Origin: Prevotella sp.
GTDB taxonomy: Bacteria > Bacteroidota > Bacteroidia > Bacteroidales > Bacteroidaceae
Length of the DNA: 64,000 bases
Direction: 5' to 3'
Assembly: GCA_017428055.1 (NCBI GenBank)
Contig: JAFRRN010000075.1
Coordinates: forward strand, 55,501 to 119,500
Shown here: piece after piece, positions 9,635-19,193 of the stretch
Numbering within the stretch: the first letter of the stretch is position 1
Layout: the number at the start of each line of letters is the position of its first letter
Made by a program: the position numbers and the translations under genes
Notes under the pieces: model-generated
Databases searched by the model: none
What the model saw: the letters and a program-made list of their open reading frames with translations, nothing else
What the model was told of the DNA's origin: nothing

Positions 9635-9717
9635 ATACCAAAGCATGGTAGCCTCCCTACCACGCTTTGGTACGGGCAGTACCACAACGTGGTACTCCGC
9701 GTACCAAATACCAAGAA
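9635..9717. repeat. 22-bp-phased dyad array A
   Basis: Four 17-bp units with starts at 9635, 9657, 9679 and 9701, each followed by 5 bp: ATACCAAAGCATGGTAG, CTACCACGCTTTGGTAC, GTACCACAACGTGGTAC and the degenerate GTACCAAATACCAAGAA. The first three each have TACCA...TGGTA symmetry. Unit 2 is the reverse complement of unit 1 at 15 of 17 positions. The array begins 21 bp after the stop of the lipoprotein gene, between convergent genes, and could fold as a long hairpin in either transcript. Confidence 0.8.
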
Positions 9718-9744
9718 AAAACTGGTACGATGCCTTCGCCTTTG

Positions 9745-10368
9745 TCATTTCATGAAGACAAACAGCAGGGAAAAATAAAACTCCGCCGCCAATACGTATA
9801 ATAGCCAAAGGGGATAGGTGTAGGTGATGCCCACGGCAAGGACTTGGAAAATGTCTACAATGCCATGTAGCCGCCCACTCATCACCCCATATACGACGGA
9901 GGCGACACTGACAATAAAACAAACCACCGCTACGAAACTATCGGAAAAACTGCTTGGAAACAGGTCACCCGTCACACTCAACAAGACAGCATGGGGCACG
10001 GCGGTCAACAAGACCAACACAAAGACAAACACACCTACAATGATACCCGACACACGCAAGGCGAAACGCTCGCGAAAAGTCAACATCCGAGGGTGAAGAA
10101 GGGAATTTCGCAAACCGCTGTCGTTATATGTGCCATACGCAATACTGCCAAGAAGAAGCCATACCAGCATGGGTGTGGCAAGGTTTTGCGTGAAATGGCC
10201 GAAGAACCACCTTATCCCCTCGCTGCTCAACAACGAGCGTAACGGGGCATTAGGGATGGCTGCGGAGATAATCCAAGACAAGAGGACAAGCAACAGCTGC
10301 GCCACCGCAAGCGACAATGCCACAATGGCAAGTGTCCGAGAGGTCTTGATCTGGGGTGTCTTCAACAT
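9745..10368 (-). CDS. Integral membrane protein, AbgT-like N-terminal type
   Basis: 207 residues with about five or six hydrophobic helices. The segment LRSLLSSEGIRWFFGHFTQNLATPMLVWLLLGSIAYGT resembles, from memory, Bacteroidales proteins annotated as AbgT-family transporters, but full AbgT pumps are near 500 residues, so this is either a short relative or a different family sharing the motif. Transport activity is not supported by sequence alone. Its ATG lies 7 bp inside the response regulator gene, so it is the last gene of the sensor-regulator transcript and may be regulated with it. Confidence 0.55.
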   Translation of the reverse strand: MLKTPQIKTSRTLAIVALSLAVAQLLLVLLSWIISAAIPNAPLRSLLSSEGIRWFFGHFTQNLATPMLVWLLLGSIAYGTYNDSGLRNSLLHPRMLTFRERFALRVSGIIVGVFVFVLVLLTAVPHAVLLSVTGDLFPSSFSDSFVAVVCFIVSVASVVYGVMSGRLHGIVDIFQVLAVGITYTYPLWLLYVLAAEFYFSLLFVFMK

Positions 10369-11087
10369 TCGTCGGGTTGTAAGTTGTCAATATCGAGGAT
10401 GCGCAATTCAATGGCTCGCACCACCAATCGCGTAGCATTGATGCCATTACGGGAGTTGGTGTTGGGGAACAACTTTGTCACCAAGTCGTTCTGTCGTTTC
10501 TCCAAGCTCTTCACGCCAAATGGCATTCCTCGAAGGTTCGTGATTTGTTCCTTCGTGAAACCTAATGCTAAATGACGGAGAAAACGCTCGTCATACTCGT
10601 CAATCTCATAATCCACCAATGCCTCCTGGCGATACAACTGGCTATTCACGCTATGCTTGAAACGCTCCACAATCTTTTGCAAAATGGGTTGGTTGAATAC
10701 CATCCGCTTGCCATCAAGCACACTGGAGACATCTCCGCGAGTGAGTAACTCGCCACTCTTGAGGATGATGCCATCGCACCCTGCATCAAGCACATCCACC
10801 CAAAGCTTCTCATTCAGTATCTCACCCGTGAAAATGAGCACCTTGACATGTGGATAGCTGTCTTTGGTGTGGCGGCAAATCTCAACGCCCACGGTAGTGG
10901 AGCCACCAAGACCGAGGTCAAGGAGCACCATGTCGGGCAGTTCTTGTTTGATGAGTCGCCAATATGCCTGTTCATTTTCCGCCGTTCCGATAATTTGAGC
11001 CTCTGGAATCTCGTTGCGAAAAATACCTTCTGTCCCCTTCAACTCCAAGGGTACGTCTTCTACAATGATAACTTTAAACGGTTCCAT
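10362..11087 (-). CDS. Response regulator with LuxR-like output domain
   Basis: 241 residues. The receiver domain has the acidic pair E10/D11 (VIIVED), the phosphoacceptor D57 in MVLLDLGLGG, T87 and K110 (IILKSG). The C-terminal part (LRHLALGFTKEQITNLRGMPFGVKSLEKRQNDLVTKLF, here broken by a long linker) matches the LuxR/GerE helix-turn-helix pattern. I recall a Bacteroidales group of such regulators labelled DUF5932. The start overlaps the 3' end of the giant sensor kinase gene by 28 bp, so the two are a cognate pair. Targets are unknown; the downstream membrane protein and the upstream kdg genes are the obvious candidates. Confidence 0.85.
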   Translation of the reverse strand: MEPFKVIIVEDVPLELKGTEGIFRNEIPEAQIIGTAENEQAYWRLIKQELPDMVLLDLGLGGSTTVGVEICRHTKDSYPHVKVLIFTGEILNEKLWVDVLDAGCDGIILKSGELLTRGDVSSVLDGKRMVFNQPILQKIVERFKHSVNSQLYRQEALVDYEIDEYDERFLRHLALGFTKEQITNLRGMPFGVKSLEKRQNDLVTKLFPNTNSRNGINATRLVVRAIELRILDIDNLQPDEC

Positions 11088-14000
11088 ATATTCTTTGTAA
11101 TTGTTATATCTGTCACTACCTCACCTTGTTTGTCTTTATACGCCTGAATGCCACACCCTCTCGCATTGGTCGCCTCACCAATGTCGCGAATAATCTGCCT
11201 ACACAAGAGATAGGAAACATCGACGGTCGAAGGCGTGAAGAGTGCGTCACATTGCTCCTCTGTCAATGACAGGCGGGGCATGTGTACACGTATCATCATA
11301 TATTTTTCATCCTTCTCACTCATCTCGATAGATGGTTTTTCGCCACCATTTCCCTTCTTTAAAATGTCAAACAGATAGTTTAACATATCATTGTCAACTC
11401 TCACAAAACCAACGAGTTGACGCATGGCTTGCGCGCTGAGCATAGAATAGAGTTCCTTGTAGTAGACCACAAGTTCGGAGATGTCATGGAGATTGGCATC
11501 TTGGCCTTCTACCAAGTGGGCTATACGCGAGGGAAAATACATCGTTTCATGCTTTAAAGTGCTTAACGTATTATCAAGGACACTATTGCTAATATGCAGA
11601 TTGTCGTTTTCGTATCCAAGCTTTCGCAAAGTGTCAGAGGCAAGTTCAATGTTTGTTTGCTGTAGTTGTTCCGTCTCCATGCCCTTGCGCAAGGCCTGCC
11701 TTATTTGGCTTACCACGTTCTCCAACGACTCAGGGTGTAGGTTATAGTCAATAGCCTTCATGTTCCATTCTTCATCAATCATTCCCAACTTCGTCTCTGC
11801 GGCAACATTGCTCAATAAGATGTCATTAATACTGTTGACCCTCTCCACGCAAAAACGGTAATAGAGACGATGGCGGTAATAAAGAATATAATACGCAGGG
11901 AATATCATGACCAACAAGATAATCAAGATAATGACCGCAACGGTCTTATTGCTCTCCGACTGTTGCATCATCCTACAATAATTATCCAAGGTGTTGTCAG
12001 CCGACCATTCACGGAAAAGTTGTGTGTACACCTTGTTATTATAATTATACAAGTCCCATTGGTGGAGAGCCAAGGCTGCTACGGCAGTCTCGTTGCGAAT
12101 GCCAAGAATCGTCTGGTAATTGATGGGGAGTTCGCCCCTAAACCACAACAACTCTGCCGGTGTCTCCGTATCGGTAGAAAAGGCTTTCATCAATTGGTCA
12201 CCTTTGGGGGTTATCGTTTGGTAATAGTCATTCAAGCAAAGACGGCAACTATCAGCAAACTTGAGCGTTGCATCGTATTTCCTACTGATATTGGATAGGT
12301 AGGCACTATCGACATACCGCTCCGCCTGAACGAGAAGGGGTACGTCGTGATATTCCTTGGTCTCATTCGCTACCTGGTTAGAGGGTGTCGGTTGACAAGA
12401 AAAGAACGTCATCATCACCAATCCCATAATGGTACGCACCATCCCCTTCGGTAGTCGGAAAGAGAGTCGACTACCCTCTCCTACCTTACTTTCAGCGGTG
12501 ATGGTACAGACATGGAATATTTGGCTGATCCGACGATATTTCTCGATGATGCCCTTGCAATTCACCAAGCCAAACCCATGAGACGGATGCGACTCAAGAA
12601 CACCCATGTTGTCTACAATAGGCTTGTTGTCAAACAGATGCGAAAGGTGTTCCTCGTCCATCCCTATGCCCGTATCGGCAATGGAAACCTCCACATATTT
12701 ATCCGTTGAGTGGGAAGAAACGGTGACACGCCCTCCTGCCTCGGTGTATTTCCGCGCATTGTCGGCTATGGTATTAATCATGAACAATGTGAGCGTCTTG
12801 TCAGCTTTCACCACATCGGAAGTATCCCTTACATCCAGTTCGATACCTTTCATCTGGAATGCCATGCGCCCTTTCTTGAGGATGTCGAACAAAGGTTGGA
12901 GGGCAAAACTCTCAATATGGAGTCTCAATTCGCCTTGTCGCATTTGGATCCATTGTGTCAACACATCATTATATGCATTGATCTGCCCTGTCAATTCCGT
13001 AATATAAGCATATCTCTCTGTGCGTTGTGTCGCATTTTCATTCTTTTCACCAAGTTTGCGAATCTCATGGATGATTCGGTCGATGAAAGGTGTAACTGAA
13101 TTGACAAGCGACACTTTCGCACGTTGTTCAAGGTTCATCTTCTTGTTGTCCAACAAGTGCATTTGGGCAATCTGTATGTTTTCGTTGATCTCCTCGTAGT
13201 GTTCAGCAACCTCTTCCATGTGGACTTCGTTCGCCTGTTTCCATTCTTCCAACGGAGCAAGCATCTTTGCCAATGAGAAATCATTGTCATTACGTCTGCG
13301 CATACGGTCGAAGACAAGTATCAGGAATATCATTAGCGCAATGGCAACAATCACTATGGCAATCATCACGTTCAACTGCCGAGACGACTTTTCCAACTGC
13401 TCGGCACGGGCTTCCAGCTGCCGATCTTGCCTTGTCTGCTCTTGTAAATCAAGGTAAATGTTGCGGTTGAAGTCACTATTCGCCTTGTCATCAACCGCCG
13501 AATATACCAAGCTCATCTGTTCGCGTATGGATGCCACGAGGTCTGGGGCGCGATTGATGGCAGTATCGTTTGACAATGCGTGTTGGAGGCACGTCCCAGC
13601 CGACTTGTAGTCATGAATCGCCCAATAACATTCAGCCAGAGTACGGTAAGCACCTGCCGTTTGATATACGTCACCATATTCAGAAAAGATGTCAAGGGCA
13701 CGTAATGCCAGGTTGCCTGCAAGTAAGGAATCATCCATCTCATCGACATTGATAAAACGGATGGAGGGCAGGTTGTCACGTATCAGAGCCTCGCGGGCTA
13801 CGGGCTTTTGCAGATGCTCGCTCATCGCTTGCAGTGCTTGCGCCTCGAAAAAAGGCATGTCCACGGCGATAGCTATCTGGTAGCAGCGCATGAGATAATC
13901 AAATTCGCTTTGGTTGATTTCCTCTTGTGTGCCAGCAGTAATAATACCACCTGCACCGATGTTGTACAAATAGTTAATCCATTGAGCCGTATCTTGCTCC

Positions 14001-14617
14001 AAATCAGTATCTTGCGGCAAATTGACAATGGCATCAATAGATTGGTCTTTTAGTCCTAAATAGTAAAAGTAAGTTGACGAAACGATGGCAAATTCACTCT
14101 GCGCATACACCAACCTCAACTGTTGGTGAGGCGTTAAACGCCCTCGCTCCTCGTTGATTCTATTCAATCTTCGCAACGCTTTCTCACGGTCATCATAGAA
14201 ATTCTTGTTTCGTGATTGTCGCTGGCATAGACGCATATACTGGATGTCGGCAATCAACAACTCCAATTGGTTGTCTGTAGAGATCTCATCCAACAACTTA
14301 TAAGCCTTGTCATAGTCCATCTTCGCAATGCTAACGAAAGCTAAGTTGTTGTATGCCTCAGCCTTGCCATCCTCGTAATTTCCGGAAAGGCTCAATGCAC
14401 GTTCCGCATAGACACGCGTGGAGTCAAGATTACGGTAGTGAAAAGAATAGGATAACTCATTAAGCTTATCCACCTCGTCCTTGTGCTGGGATGAACAAGC
14501 TGAAAAAAAGAAAAAGCCCAATAGGACAAACGGTCCTATTGAGCATTTCTTAAAGAGGTGATTATGCGCGAGCCTTGGCAACGTACCCCAATGCCTCCTT
14601 ACATTTGTCGGTGACAT
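11060..14617 (-). CDS. Giant two-module sensor histidine kinase lipoprotein
   Basis: About 1185 residues from the ATG at 14617. Module 1: signal peptide ending FFFFSAC (Cys41), a long helical TPR-like sensor region, a membrane helix near 416-436, a degenerate H-box near 517 ([11 protein letters not shown]), N-box [13 protein letters not shown] near 615 and G-boxes DTGIGM and GFGLVNCKG. Module 2: a second signal-like stretch [15 protein letters not shown] ending at Cys741, a short sensor, a membrane helix near 892-913 and an H-box-like [15 protein letters not shown] near 1023, but no clear ATP-binding boxes. I recall these sensor regions as DUF5112 and DUF5113. All starts overlap kdgA: ATG 14617, or TTG 14581 which follows AAGGAGG by 12 bp and gives a tidier 29-residue signal. 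Confidence 0.8.
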   Translation of the reverse strand: MSPTNVRRHWGTLPRLAHNHLFKKCSIGPFVLLGFFFFSACSSQHKDEVDKLNELSYSFHYRNLDSTRVYAERALSLSGNYEDGKAEAYNNLAFVSIAKMDYDKAYKLLDEISTDNQLELLIADIQYMRLCQRQSRNKNFYDDREKALRRLNRINEERGRLTPHQQLRLVYAQSEFAIVSSTYFYYLGLKDQSIDAIVNLPQDTDLEQDTAQWINYLYNIGAGGIITAGTQEEINQSEFDYLMRCYQIAIAVDMPFFEAQALQAMSEHLQKPVAREALIRDNLPSIRFINVDEMDDSLLAGNLALRALDIFSEYGDVYQTAGAYRTLAECYWAIHDYKSAGTCLQHALSNDTAINRAPDLVASIREQMSLVYSAVDDKANSDFNRNIYLDLQEQTRQDRQLEARAEQLEKSSRQLNVMIAIVIVAIALMIFLILVFDRMRRRNDNDFSLAKMLAPLEEWKQANEVHMEEVAEHYEEINENIQIAQMHLLDNKKMNLEQRAKVSLVNSVTPFIDRIIHEIRKLGEKNENATQRTERYAYITELTGQINAYNDVLTQWIQMRQGELRLHIESFALQPLFDILKKGRMAFQMKGIELDVRDTSDVVKADKTLTLFMINTIADNARKYTEAGGRVTVSSHSTDKYVEVSIADTGIGMDEEHLSHLFDNKPIVDNMGVLESHPSHGFGLVNCKGIIEKYRRISQIFHVCTITAESKVGEGSRLSFRLPKGMVRTIMGLVMMTFFSCQPTPSNQVANETKEYHDVPLLVQAERYVDSAYLSNISRKYDATLKFADSCRLCLNDYYQTITPKGDQLMKAFSTDTETPAELLWFRGELPINYQTILGIRNETAVAALALHQWDLYNYNNKVYTQLFREWSADNTLDNYCRMMQQSESNKTVAVIILIILLVMIFPAYYILYYRHRLYYRFCVERVNSINDILLSNVAAETKLGMIDEEWNMKAIDYNLHPESLENVVSQIRQALRKGMETEQLQQTNIELASDTLRKLGYENDNLHISNSVLDNTLSTLKHETMYFPSRIAHLVEGQDANLHDISELVVYYKELYSMLSAQAMRQLVGFVRVDNDMLNYLFDILKKGNGGEKPSIEMSEKDEKYMMIRVHMPRLSLTEEQCDALFTPSTVDVSYLLCRQIIRDIGEATNARGCGIQAYKDKQGEVVTDITITKNIWNRLKLSL
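14500..14541 (-). terminator. Intrinsic terminator of kdgA, inside the kinase signal-peptide codons
   Basis: On the minus strand, 21 bp after the kdgA stop, CAATAGGAC and GTCCTATTG form a perfect 9-bp stem with a CGTTT loop, followed by GGCTTTTTCTTTTTTT. This is a textbook Rho-independent terminator. The same bases encode the hydrophobic core [16 protein letters not shown] of the sensor kinase signal peptide. Confidence 0.75.
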
Positions 14618-15230
14618 ACTGCCAGTCGCCAGCAGCCACTTTGTCTTTCGGGAACAGCTTGGAACCCATGCCGACGCAATAGACACCAGCCTTAAACCAT
14701 CCCTTGAGATTCTCTTCCTCGGGAGCGACCCCGCCTGTCACCATGATTTTCGACCAAGGCATAGGTGCCTTCAGACCCTTCACCATATTGGGACCATACA
14801 CGTCGCCGGGGAAGAGCTTGGTCAAGTCGCAACCTAACTCTTGCGCCTTGCCTATCTCACTCACCGTACCACATCCAGGGCAATATGGTACGAGGCGACG
14901 ATTGCAAACGGGTGCGATGTCTGGATTGAACAATGGACCAACGACGAAGCAAGCTCCCAATTGGATGTACATAGCGGCAGTTGGGGCGTCAACCACAGAG
15001 CCAATACCCAAAGCCAACTCAGGACATTCCTTGTCAGCCCACTTCACCAACTCGCCAAATACCTCCTGGGCGAAGTCGCCACGGTTGGTGAACTCAAACG
15101 CACGTACACCTCCCTCATAGCAAGCCTTCACTACATTCTTACAAATCTCAAGGTCTTTATTATAAAATACGGGAACCATCCCCGTGTCACCGATTTTCTT
15201 CAATACGGCTATCTTATCAAACTTTGCCAT
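14562..15230 (-). CDS. kdgA: KDPG/KHG aldolase
   Basis: 222 residues, the class I 2-keto-3-deoxy-6-phosphogluconate/4-hydroxy-2-oxoglutarate aldolase family. Visible landmarks are FEFTNRGD with the catalytic Glu, [26 protein letters not shown], the Schiff-base region [12 protein letters not shown] and the phosphate-binding MVTGGVAP. It splits KDPG into pyruvate and glyceraldehyde 3-phosphate, the last step of hexuronate breakdown. It follows kdgK and a small DUF4177-like gene on the same strand, and a strong terminator lies just after its stop. Often named eda. Confidence 0.93.
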   Translation of the reverse strand: MAKFDKIAVLKKIGDTGMVPVFYNKDLEICKNVVKACYEGGVRAFEFTNRGDFAQEVFGELVKWADKECPELALGIGSVVDAPTAAMYIQLGACFVVGPLFNPDIAPVCNRRLVPYCPGCGTVSEIGKAQELGCDLTKLFPGDVYGPNMVKGLKAPMPWSKIMVTGGVAPEEENLKGWFKAGVYCVGMGSKLFPKDKVAAGDWQYVTDKCKEALGYVAKARA

Positions 15231-15232
15231 AA

Positions 15233-15370
15233 TTATACTTTATATTCACGTTTCATAATATACTGCCCGCAATCGACTGCAACCAGTTCCCATCCTTCAA
15301 AGCCTAACTTATTCAGATGTTTCTCTATTCCTATAATGCGGGAAAAGACTTTATATTCAAATTGTTTCAT
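15233..15370 (-). CDS. DUF4177-like small protein
   Basis: 45 residues from the ATG at 15370 ([12 protein letters not shown]...). The pattern of an N-terminal FEYKV strand, then [14 protein letters not shown] and a C-terminal YIMKREYKV strand matches the small DUF4177 family, whose function is unknown. It sits 4 bp after the kdgK stop and 2 bp before the kdgA start, so it is translated from the same mRNA. A longer reading frame upstream only shadows kdgK. Its fixed place between two enzymes suggests a role tied to them, but that is inference. Confidence 0.75.
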   Translation of the reverse strand: MKQFEYKVFSRIIGIEKHLNKLGFEGWELVAVDCGQYIMKREYKV

Positions 15371-15374
15371 GCCT

Positions 15375-16397
15375 TTATCGTTGAACACGTCCATTTGCAT
15401 TACCACCTGCCAAACTCTCAACCTCATCCACAGACACCAAGTTGAAGTCACCATTGATGGTATGTTTCAGCGCAGAGGCCGCCACGGCGAACTCCAAAGC
15501 CTCGCCCTGTGTCTCCTTGGTGAGCAAGCCATGGATCAACCCACCCGAGAAAGAGTCGCCTCCACCTACACGGTCAATGATAGGATTGATTTCATAACGC
15601 TTCGATTGATAGAACTCCTTGCCGTCGTAAATCAAGGCTTTCCATCCATTGAATGTAGCAGAGAAACTCTCGCGAAGGGTGGAAACCACATACTTGAACC
15701 CAAACTCCTCGCGCATTTGCTTGAAGATTCCCTCATAGCCAGCGGCATCTGTCTGACCTCCCTCCACGTCTGCATCGGGCTTGAAGCCAAGGCACAACTC
15801 GGCATCCTCCTCGTTTCCTATGCACACATCTACATATTGCATCAAGGGACGCATGATGGAAATAGCCTTCTCTGATGTCCAAAGCTTCTTGCGGAAGTTC
15901 AAATCGACTGACACAGTCACGCCATGGCGCTTGGCGGCTTCGCAAGCCAATTTCGTCAATTCAGCAGCCTTGTCGCTAATAGCGGGTGTGATACCACTCC
16001 AATGGAACCAAGCTGCTCCTTGCATAATGGCATCGAAGTCGAAGTCTTCGGGCGATGCCTCAGCAATGGAAGAATGGGCGCGGTCGTAAATCACCTTGGA
16101 AGGACGCATTGATGCTCCCGTTTCCGCATAATAGAGTCCCACACGGTCGCCACCACGTGCCACAAACTGCGTGTTGACACCATAACGCCTAAGGGCATTG
16201 ACGGCGATTTGGCCGATTTCATGTTTTGGCAATTTGGAAACGAAATATGCCTCATGTCCATAATTTGCCACTGAGATGGCCACATTTGCCTCACCACCAC
16301 CGGGGATGATGCGGAATGATTCACTCTGAATAAAACGGTCGTTGCCTTGGGGCGAAAGACGAAGCATGATTTCGCCTAATGTTACAATTTTAGCCAT
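15375..16397 (-). CDS. kdgK: 2-keto-3-deoxygluconate kinase (PfkB family)
   Basis: 340 residues of the ribokinase/PfkB family. The N-terminus is MAKIVTLGEIMLRLSP, a GGGEANVA sugar-binding loop follows, and the C-terminal signature DRVGGGDSFSGGLIHG contains the catalytic Asp. It phosphorylates KDG made by UxaA (divergent neighbour) to KDPG for KdgA. Start choice: an in-frame ATG at 16442 lies only about 8 bp from the -7 box at 16450-16457, so it would be at or before the transcription start; 16397 leaves a leader of about 45 nt and begins exactly at the conserved N-terminus. Confidence 0.92.
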   Translation of the reverse strand: MAKIVTLGEIMLRLSPQGNDRFIQSESFRIIPGGGEANVAISVANYGHEAYFVSKLPKHEIGQIAVNALRRYGVNTQFVARGGDRVGLYYAETGASMRPSKVIYDRAHSSIAEASPEDFDFDAIMQGAAWFHWSGITPAISDKAAELTKLACEAAKRHGVTVSVDLNFRKKLWTSEKAISIMRPLMQYVDVCIGNEEDAELCLGFKPDADVEGGQTDAAGYEGIFKQMREEFGFKYVVSTLRESFSATFNGWKALIYDGKEFYQSKRYEINPIIDRVGGGDSFSGGLIHGLLTKETQGEALEFAVAASALKHTINGDFNLVSVDEVESLAGGNANGRVQR

Positions 16398-16449
16398 TTT
16401 TAATTTGTTGTTATTAGAAGATTTGTTAGTAAAATTATTCATTCATTCG

Positions 16450-16562
16450 CAAAAATACGCATTATTTCCCTAATTGGAAAATAAAAAGGGAAAAAATTGT
16501 ACATTTACGGAAATAAAAAGACATCCATTCCCACATTATTTCATTTTTTATTACTAATTTTG
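16450..16562. promoter_or_regulatory. Divergent kdgK / lacI-type regulator promoter region
   Basis: CAAAAATA at 16450-16457 is a minus-strand -7 box for kdgK, and TAATTTTG at 16555-16562 is the plus-strand -7 box for the regulator gene. Between them, TTTCCC at 16465-16470 and GGGAAA at 16488-16493 form an inverted repeat with a 17-bp gap, next to the kdgK -33 region. This is a candidate operator for the LacI-type protein, not a proved one. Confidence 0.45.
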
Positions 16563-16582
16563 CACAACAAAGGTAAGCATTG

Positions 16583-17647
16583 ATGAACGAAAGGATAAGG
16601 ATTAAAGACATTGCGATTCGTGCCGGCGTGTCAGCCGGGACTGTTGACAGGGTGCTGCATGAACGCCCAAACGTCTCTCCATCAGCGAGGGAAAGGGTGG
16701 AAAAAGCGTTGAAGGAATTAGACTATAAACCCAACATGTATGCAAGTGCACTTGCCTACAACCGTTCTTATACATTTTATATTCTCTTGCCCATCCACGA
16801 TTCAGAAGCTTATTGGGAAGAAATCGAAGAAGGCGCGAAAAAAGCCATGGAGGCTCGACGTGACTTCCATATCGACGTGAAATTCAGCTATTATGAGCGC
16901 TTTGACAAGGATAGTTTCACCGAGCGCCATGAAGAAATCCTTAACGGCAACCCCGACGGCGTGGTTATCGTCCCGTCAACGTTGGAACAGACACGGCTAT
17001 TCACAGATAAGCTACATGAGTTGGACATCCCTTTTGTGCTGCTCGACTCGTATATGCCAGACCTCAAGCCCCTCTCGTTCTATGGCCAAGACTCCTTCGC
17101 CAGTGGCTACTTTGCCGCAAAAACGCTGATGATGATTGCTTACAACGAGAAGGAAATCATGCTCATGAAGCAAACCATGGAGGGAAAGGTGACCAGCAAA
17201 CAGCAAGCCAACCGCGAGGTGGGCTTTCGTCATTATATGCTTGACCACTTTCCCGATGTTACCATCCATGAACTCGACTTACCCCTCAAATCAACAAAGA
17301 AACGCTACGAGCAACTATTAGAGAAATTCTTTAACGCCCATCCACATGTCCATCATTGTATCACCCTCAACTCCAAGGCCCACATTGTGGGTGAATTTAT
17401 CCTGAAAACCAATAGGAGGAATGTTCAGATCATGGGTTACGACATGGTTGCGAAGAATGCCGAGTGCATTCGTCAGGGCAGTATTTCGTTCTTGATAGCG
17501 CAACATGCCTACCAACAAGGATTTTCCTGCATAGACACCTTATTTAATGCGATTGTCCTCAAAAAGGAGGTAACCCCTATCAATTATATGCCTATCGAAC
17601 TCTTGATGAAAGAAAACGTGGACTTTTACCGCAGGACCCAACTATAA
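16583..17647 (+). CDS. LacI family transcriptional regulator
   Basis: 354 residues from the ATG at 16583 (a TTG lies just before it). The N-terminal helix-turn-helix reads IKDIAIRAGVSAGTVDRVLH at about 8-27, followed by the hinge-helix-like ALAYNR region. A periplasmic-binding-protein-like sugar-sensing domain fills the rest (ILLPIHDSEAYWEEIEEGAKKA, GVVIVPSTL, NSKAHIVGEFI). Divergent from kdgK and upstream of uxaA, it most likely senses a hexuronate intermediate such as KDG or altronate and controls both transcripts. The effector is inferred from context only. Confidence 0.88.
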   Translation: MNERIRIKDIAIRAGVSAGTVDRVLHERPNVSPSARERVEKALKELDYKPNMYASALAYNRSYTFYILLPIHDSEAYWEEIEEGAKKAMEARRDFHIDVKFSYYERFDKDSFTERHEEILNGNPDGVVIVPSTLEQTRLFTDKLHELDIPFVLLDSYMPDLKPLSFYGQDSFASGYFAAKTLMMIAYNEKEIMLMKQTMEGKVTSKQQANREVGFRHYMLDHFPDVTIHELDLPLKSTKKRYEQLLEKFFNAHPHVHHCITLNSKAHIVGEFILKTNRRNVQIMGYDMVAKNAECIRQGSISFLIAQHAYQQGFSCIDTLFNAIVLKKEVTPINYMPIELLMKENVDFYRRTQL

Positions 17648-17678
17648 CAACAACAATAACCAATATACTTAAACATTC

Positions 17679-19175
17679 ATGAAACAATCATCTTTCCTCA
17701 AAATCAACCCCGCTGACTCCGTGATTGTGTGCTTGCGCCCATTTAAGAAGGGTGAGAGCATCGTAGTAGACGGACAAACAATAGCCATCCAACAAGACAC
17801 CCCAGCCGGGCATAAGGTGTTAATCAAAGACGCTCCGATGGGAACGGACATCATCAAATACGGTTATCCCATCGGACATACAACCCAAGACATGACACCT
17901 GGACAGTGGATTAACGAGAACAACTTGAAGACCAATCTGTCTGGCTCTCTCACATACGAGTATTCTCCTGTCAATGAGAAACTTAGCACCGAAAACGAGA
18001 ACCTTACGTTTAAAGGCTATCAAAGGAAGAATGGCGAAGTGGGAATCCGTAATGAAATATGGGTTGTCCCTACTGTCGGATGCGTGAATGGCATAGCGGA
18101 AAAGTTGGTGGAGTTATTAAAAGCCGAAACTCAATGCGAAGGAATCGATGCCATCCATGCGTGGCATCACAACTATGGATGCTCACAACTTTCTGGCGAC
18201 CATGAGAATACACGCAAGGTATTACGTGACATTGTCCTCCATCCCAATGCCGGTGCGGTGTTAATCCTATCGTTGGGATGCGAGAACAACCAACCCGATC
18301 AGTTCATGGAACTATTGGGCGACTATGATCAGGAGCGAATTAAGGTTCTTATTACACAAAAGGTCGAAGGCGACGAACTTGAAGAGGGAATGAAGATTCT
18401 TCGCAATCTTTACGCCATAGCCAAGCAGGATAAACGCGAGGATGTACCTATCAGCCACTTGAGAGTTGGCTTGAAGTGTGGAGGCTCCGATGGTTTCTCT
18501 GGCATCACGGCCAATCCCCTTGTGGGTGAGTTTAGTGATTGGCTCGTGGCACAGGGCGGAACGTCCATCTTGACGGAGGTTCCTGAGATGTTCGGTGCCG
18601 AGACCATCTTGATGAATCGTTGCGAAAATGTCCAGCTTTTTGAGCAGACTGTGGAAATGATCAATGACTTCAAGGAATATTTCCTTTCCCACGGAGAGCC
18701 AGTTGGCGAGAATCCCTCCCCAGGGAACAAGGCCGGTGGCATTTCCACCCTTGAGGATAAAGCCCTTGGATGTACGCAGAAATGTGGTCGCGCTCCCGTA
18801 AGTGGCGTGTTGAAATACGGCGATAGGCTACAGGTGAACGGCCTCAACCTCCTCTCCGCCCCTGGCAACGACTTGGTGGCAGCGACAGCCTTGGCATCTG
18901 CGGGCTGCCAGATTGTCCTCTTCACAACAGGCAGGGGAACGCCCTTTGGCACGTTTGTACCGACAATGAAGATTTCCACCAATTCCAACTTATACCACAA
19001 CAAGCCCAATTGGATTGACTTCAATGCTGGCGAATTATTGGAGGGTGTTGACATGAAAGATGTCCTTCGCAAGTTTATCAAGCTAATTGTAAAGGTGGCA
19101 AGTGGTGAATTGGTAAGGAATGAAGTAAACGGCTATAGGGAAATATCCATATTCAAAAATGGAGTGACCCTATAA
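17679..19175 (+). CDS. uxaA: Altronate dehydratase
   Basis: 498 residues, the UxaA family. The short N-terminal SAF-like domain (about 1-95, ending near YPIGHTTQDMTPGQWI) is followed by the large catalytic domain with GYQRKNGEVGIRNEIWVVPTVGCVN, HNYGCSQL, LKCGGSDGFSGITANPL and GRGTPFGTFVPTMKISTN, motifs typical of iron-dependent altronate/galactarate dehydratases. It converts D-altronate to 2-keto-3-deoxygluconate, feeding KdgK. The upstream enzymes UxaC and UxaB are not in the window. It is 31 bp after the regulator gene and 18 bp before the antiporter gene, so the three are likely one operon. Confidence 0.93.
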   Translation: MKQSSFLKINPADSVIVCLRPFKKGESIVVDGQTIAIQQDTPAGHKVLIKDAPMGTDIIKYGYPIGHTTQDMTPGQWINENNLKTNLSGSLTYEYSPVNEKLSTENENLTFKGYQRKNGEVGIRNEIWVVPTVGCVNGIAEKLVELLKAETQCEGIDAIHAWHHNYGCSQLSGDHENTRKVLRDIVLHPNAGAVLILSLGCENNQPDQFMELLGDYDQERIKVLITQKVEGDELEEGMKILRNLYAIAKQDKREDVPISHLRVGLKCGGSDGFSGITANPLVGEFSDWLVAQGGTSILTEVPEMFGAETILMNRCENVQLFEQTVEMINDFKEYFLSHGEPVGENPSPGNKAGGISTLEDKALGCTQKCGRAPVSGVLKYGDRLQVNGLNLLSAPGNDLVAATALASAGCQIVLFTTGRGTPFGTFVPTMKISTNSNLYHNKPNWIDFNAGELLEGVDMKDVLRKFIKLIVKVASGELVRNEVNGYREISIFKNGVTL

Positions 19176-19193
19176 TATAATAATGTGTAACGA

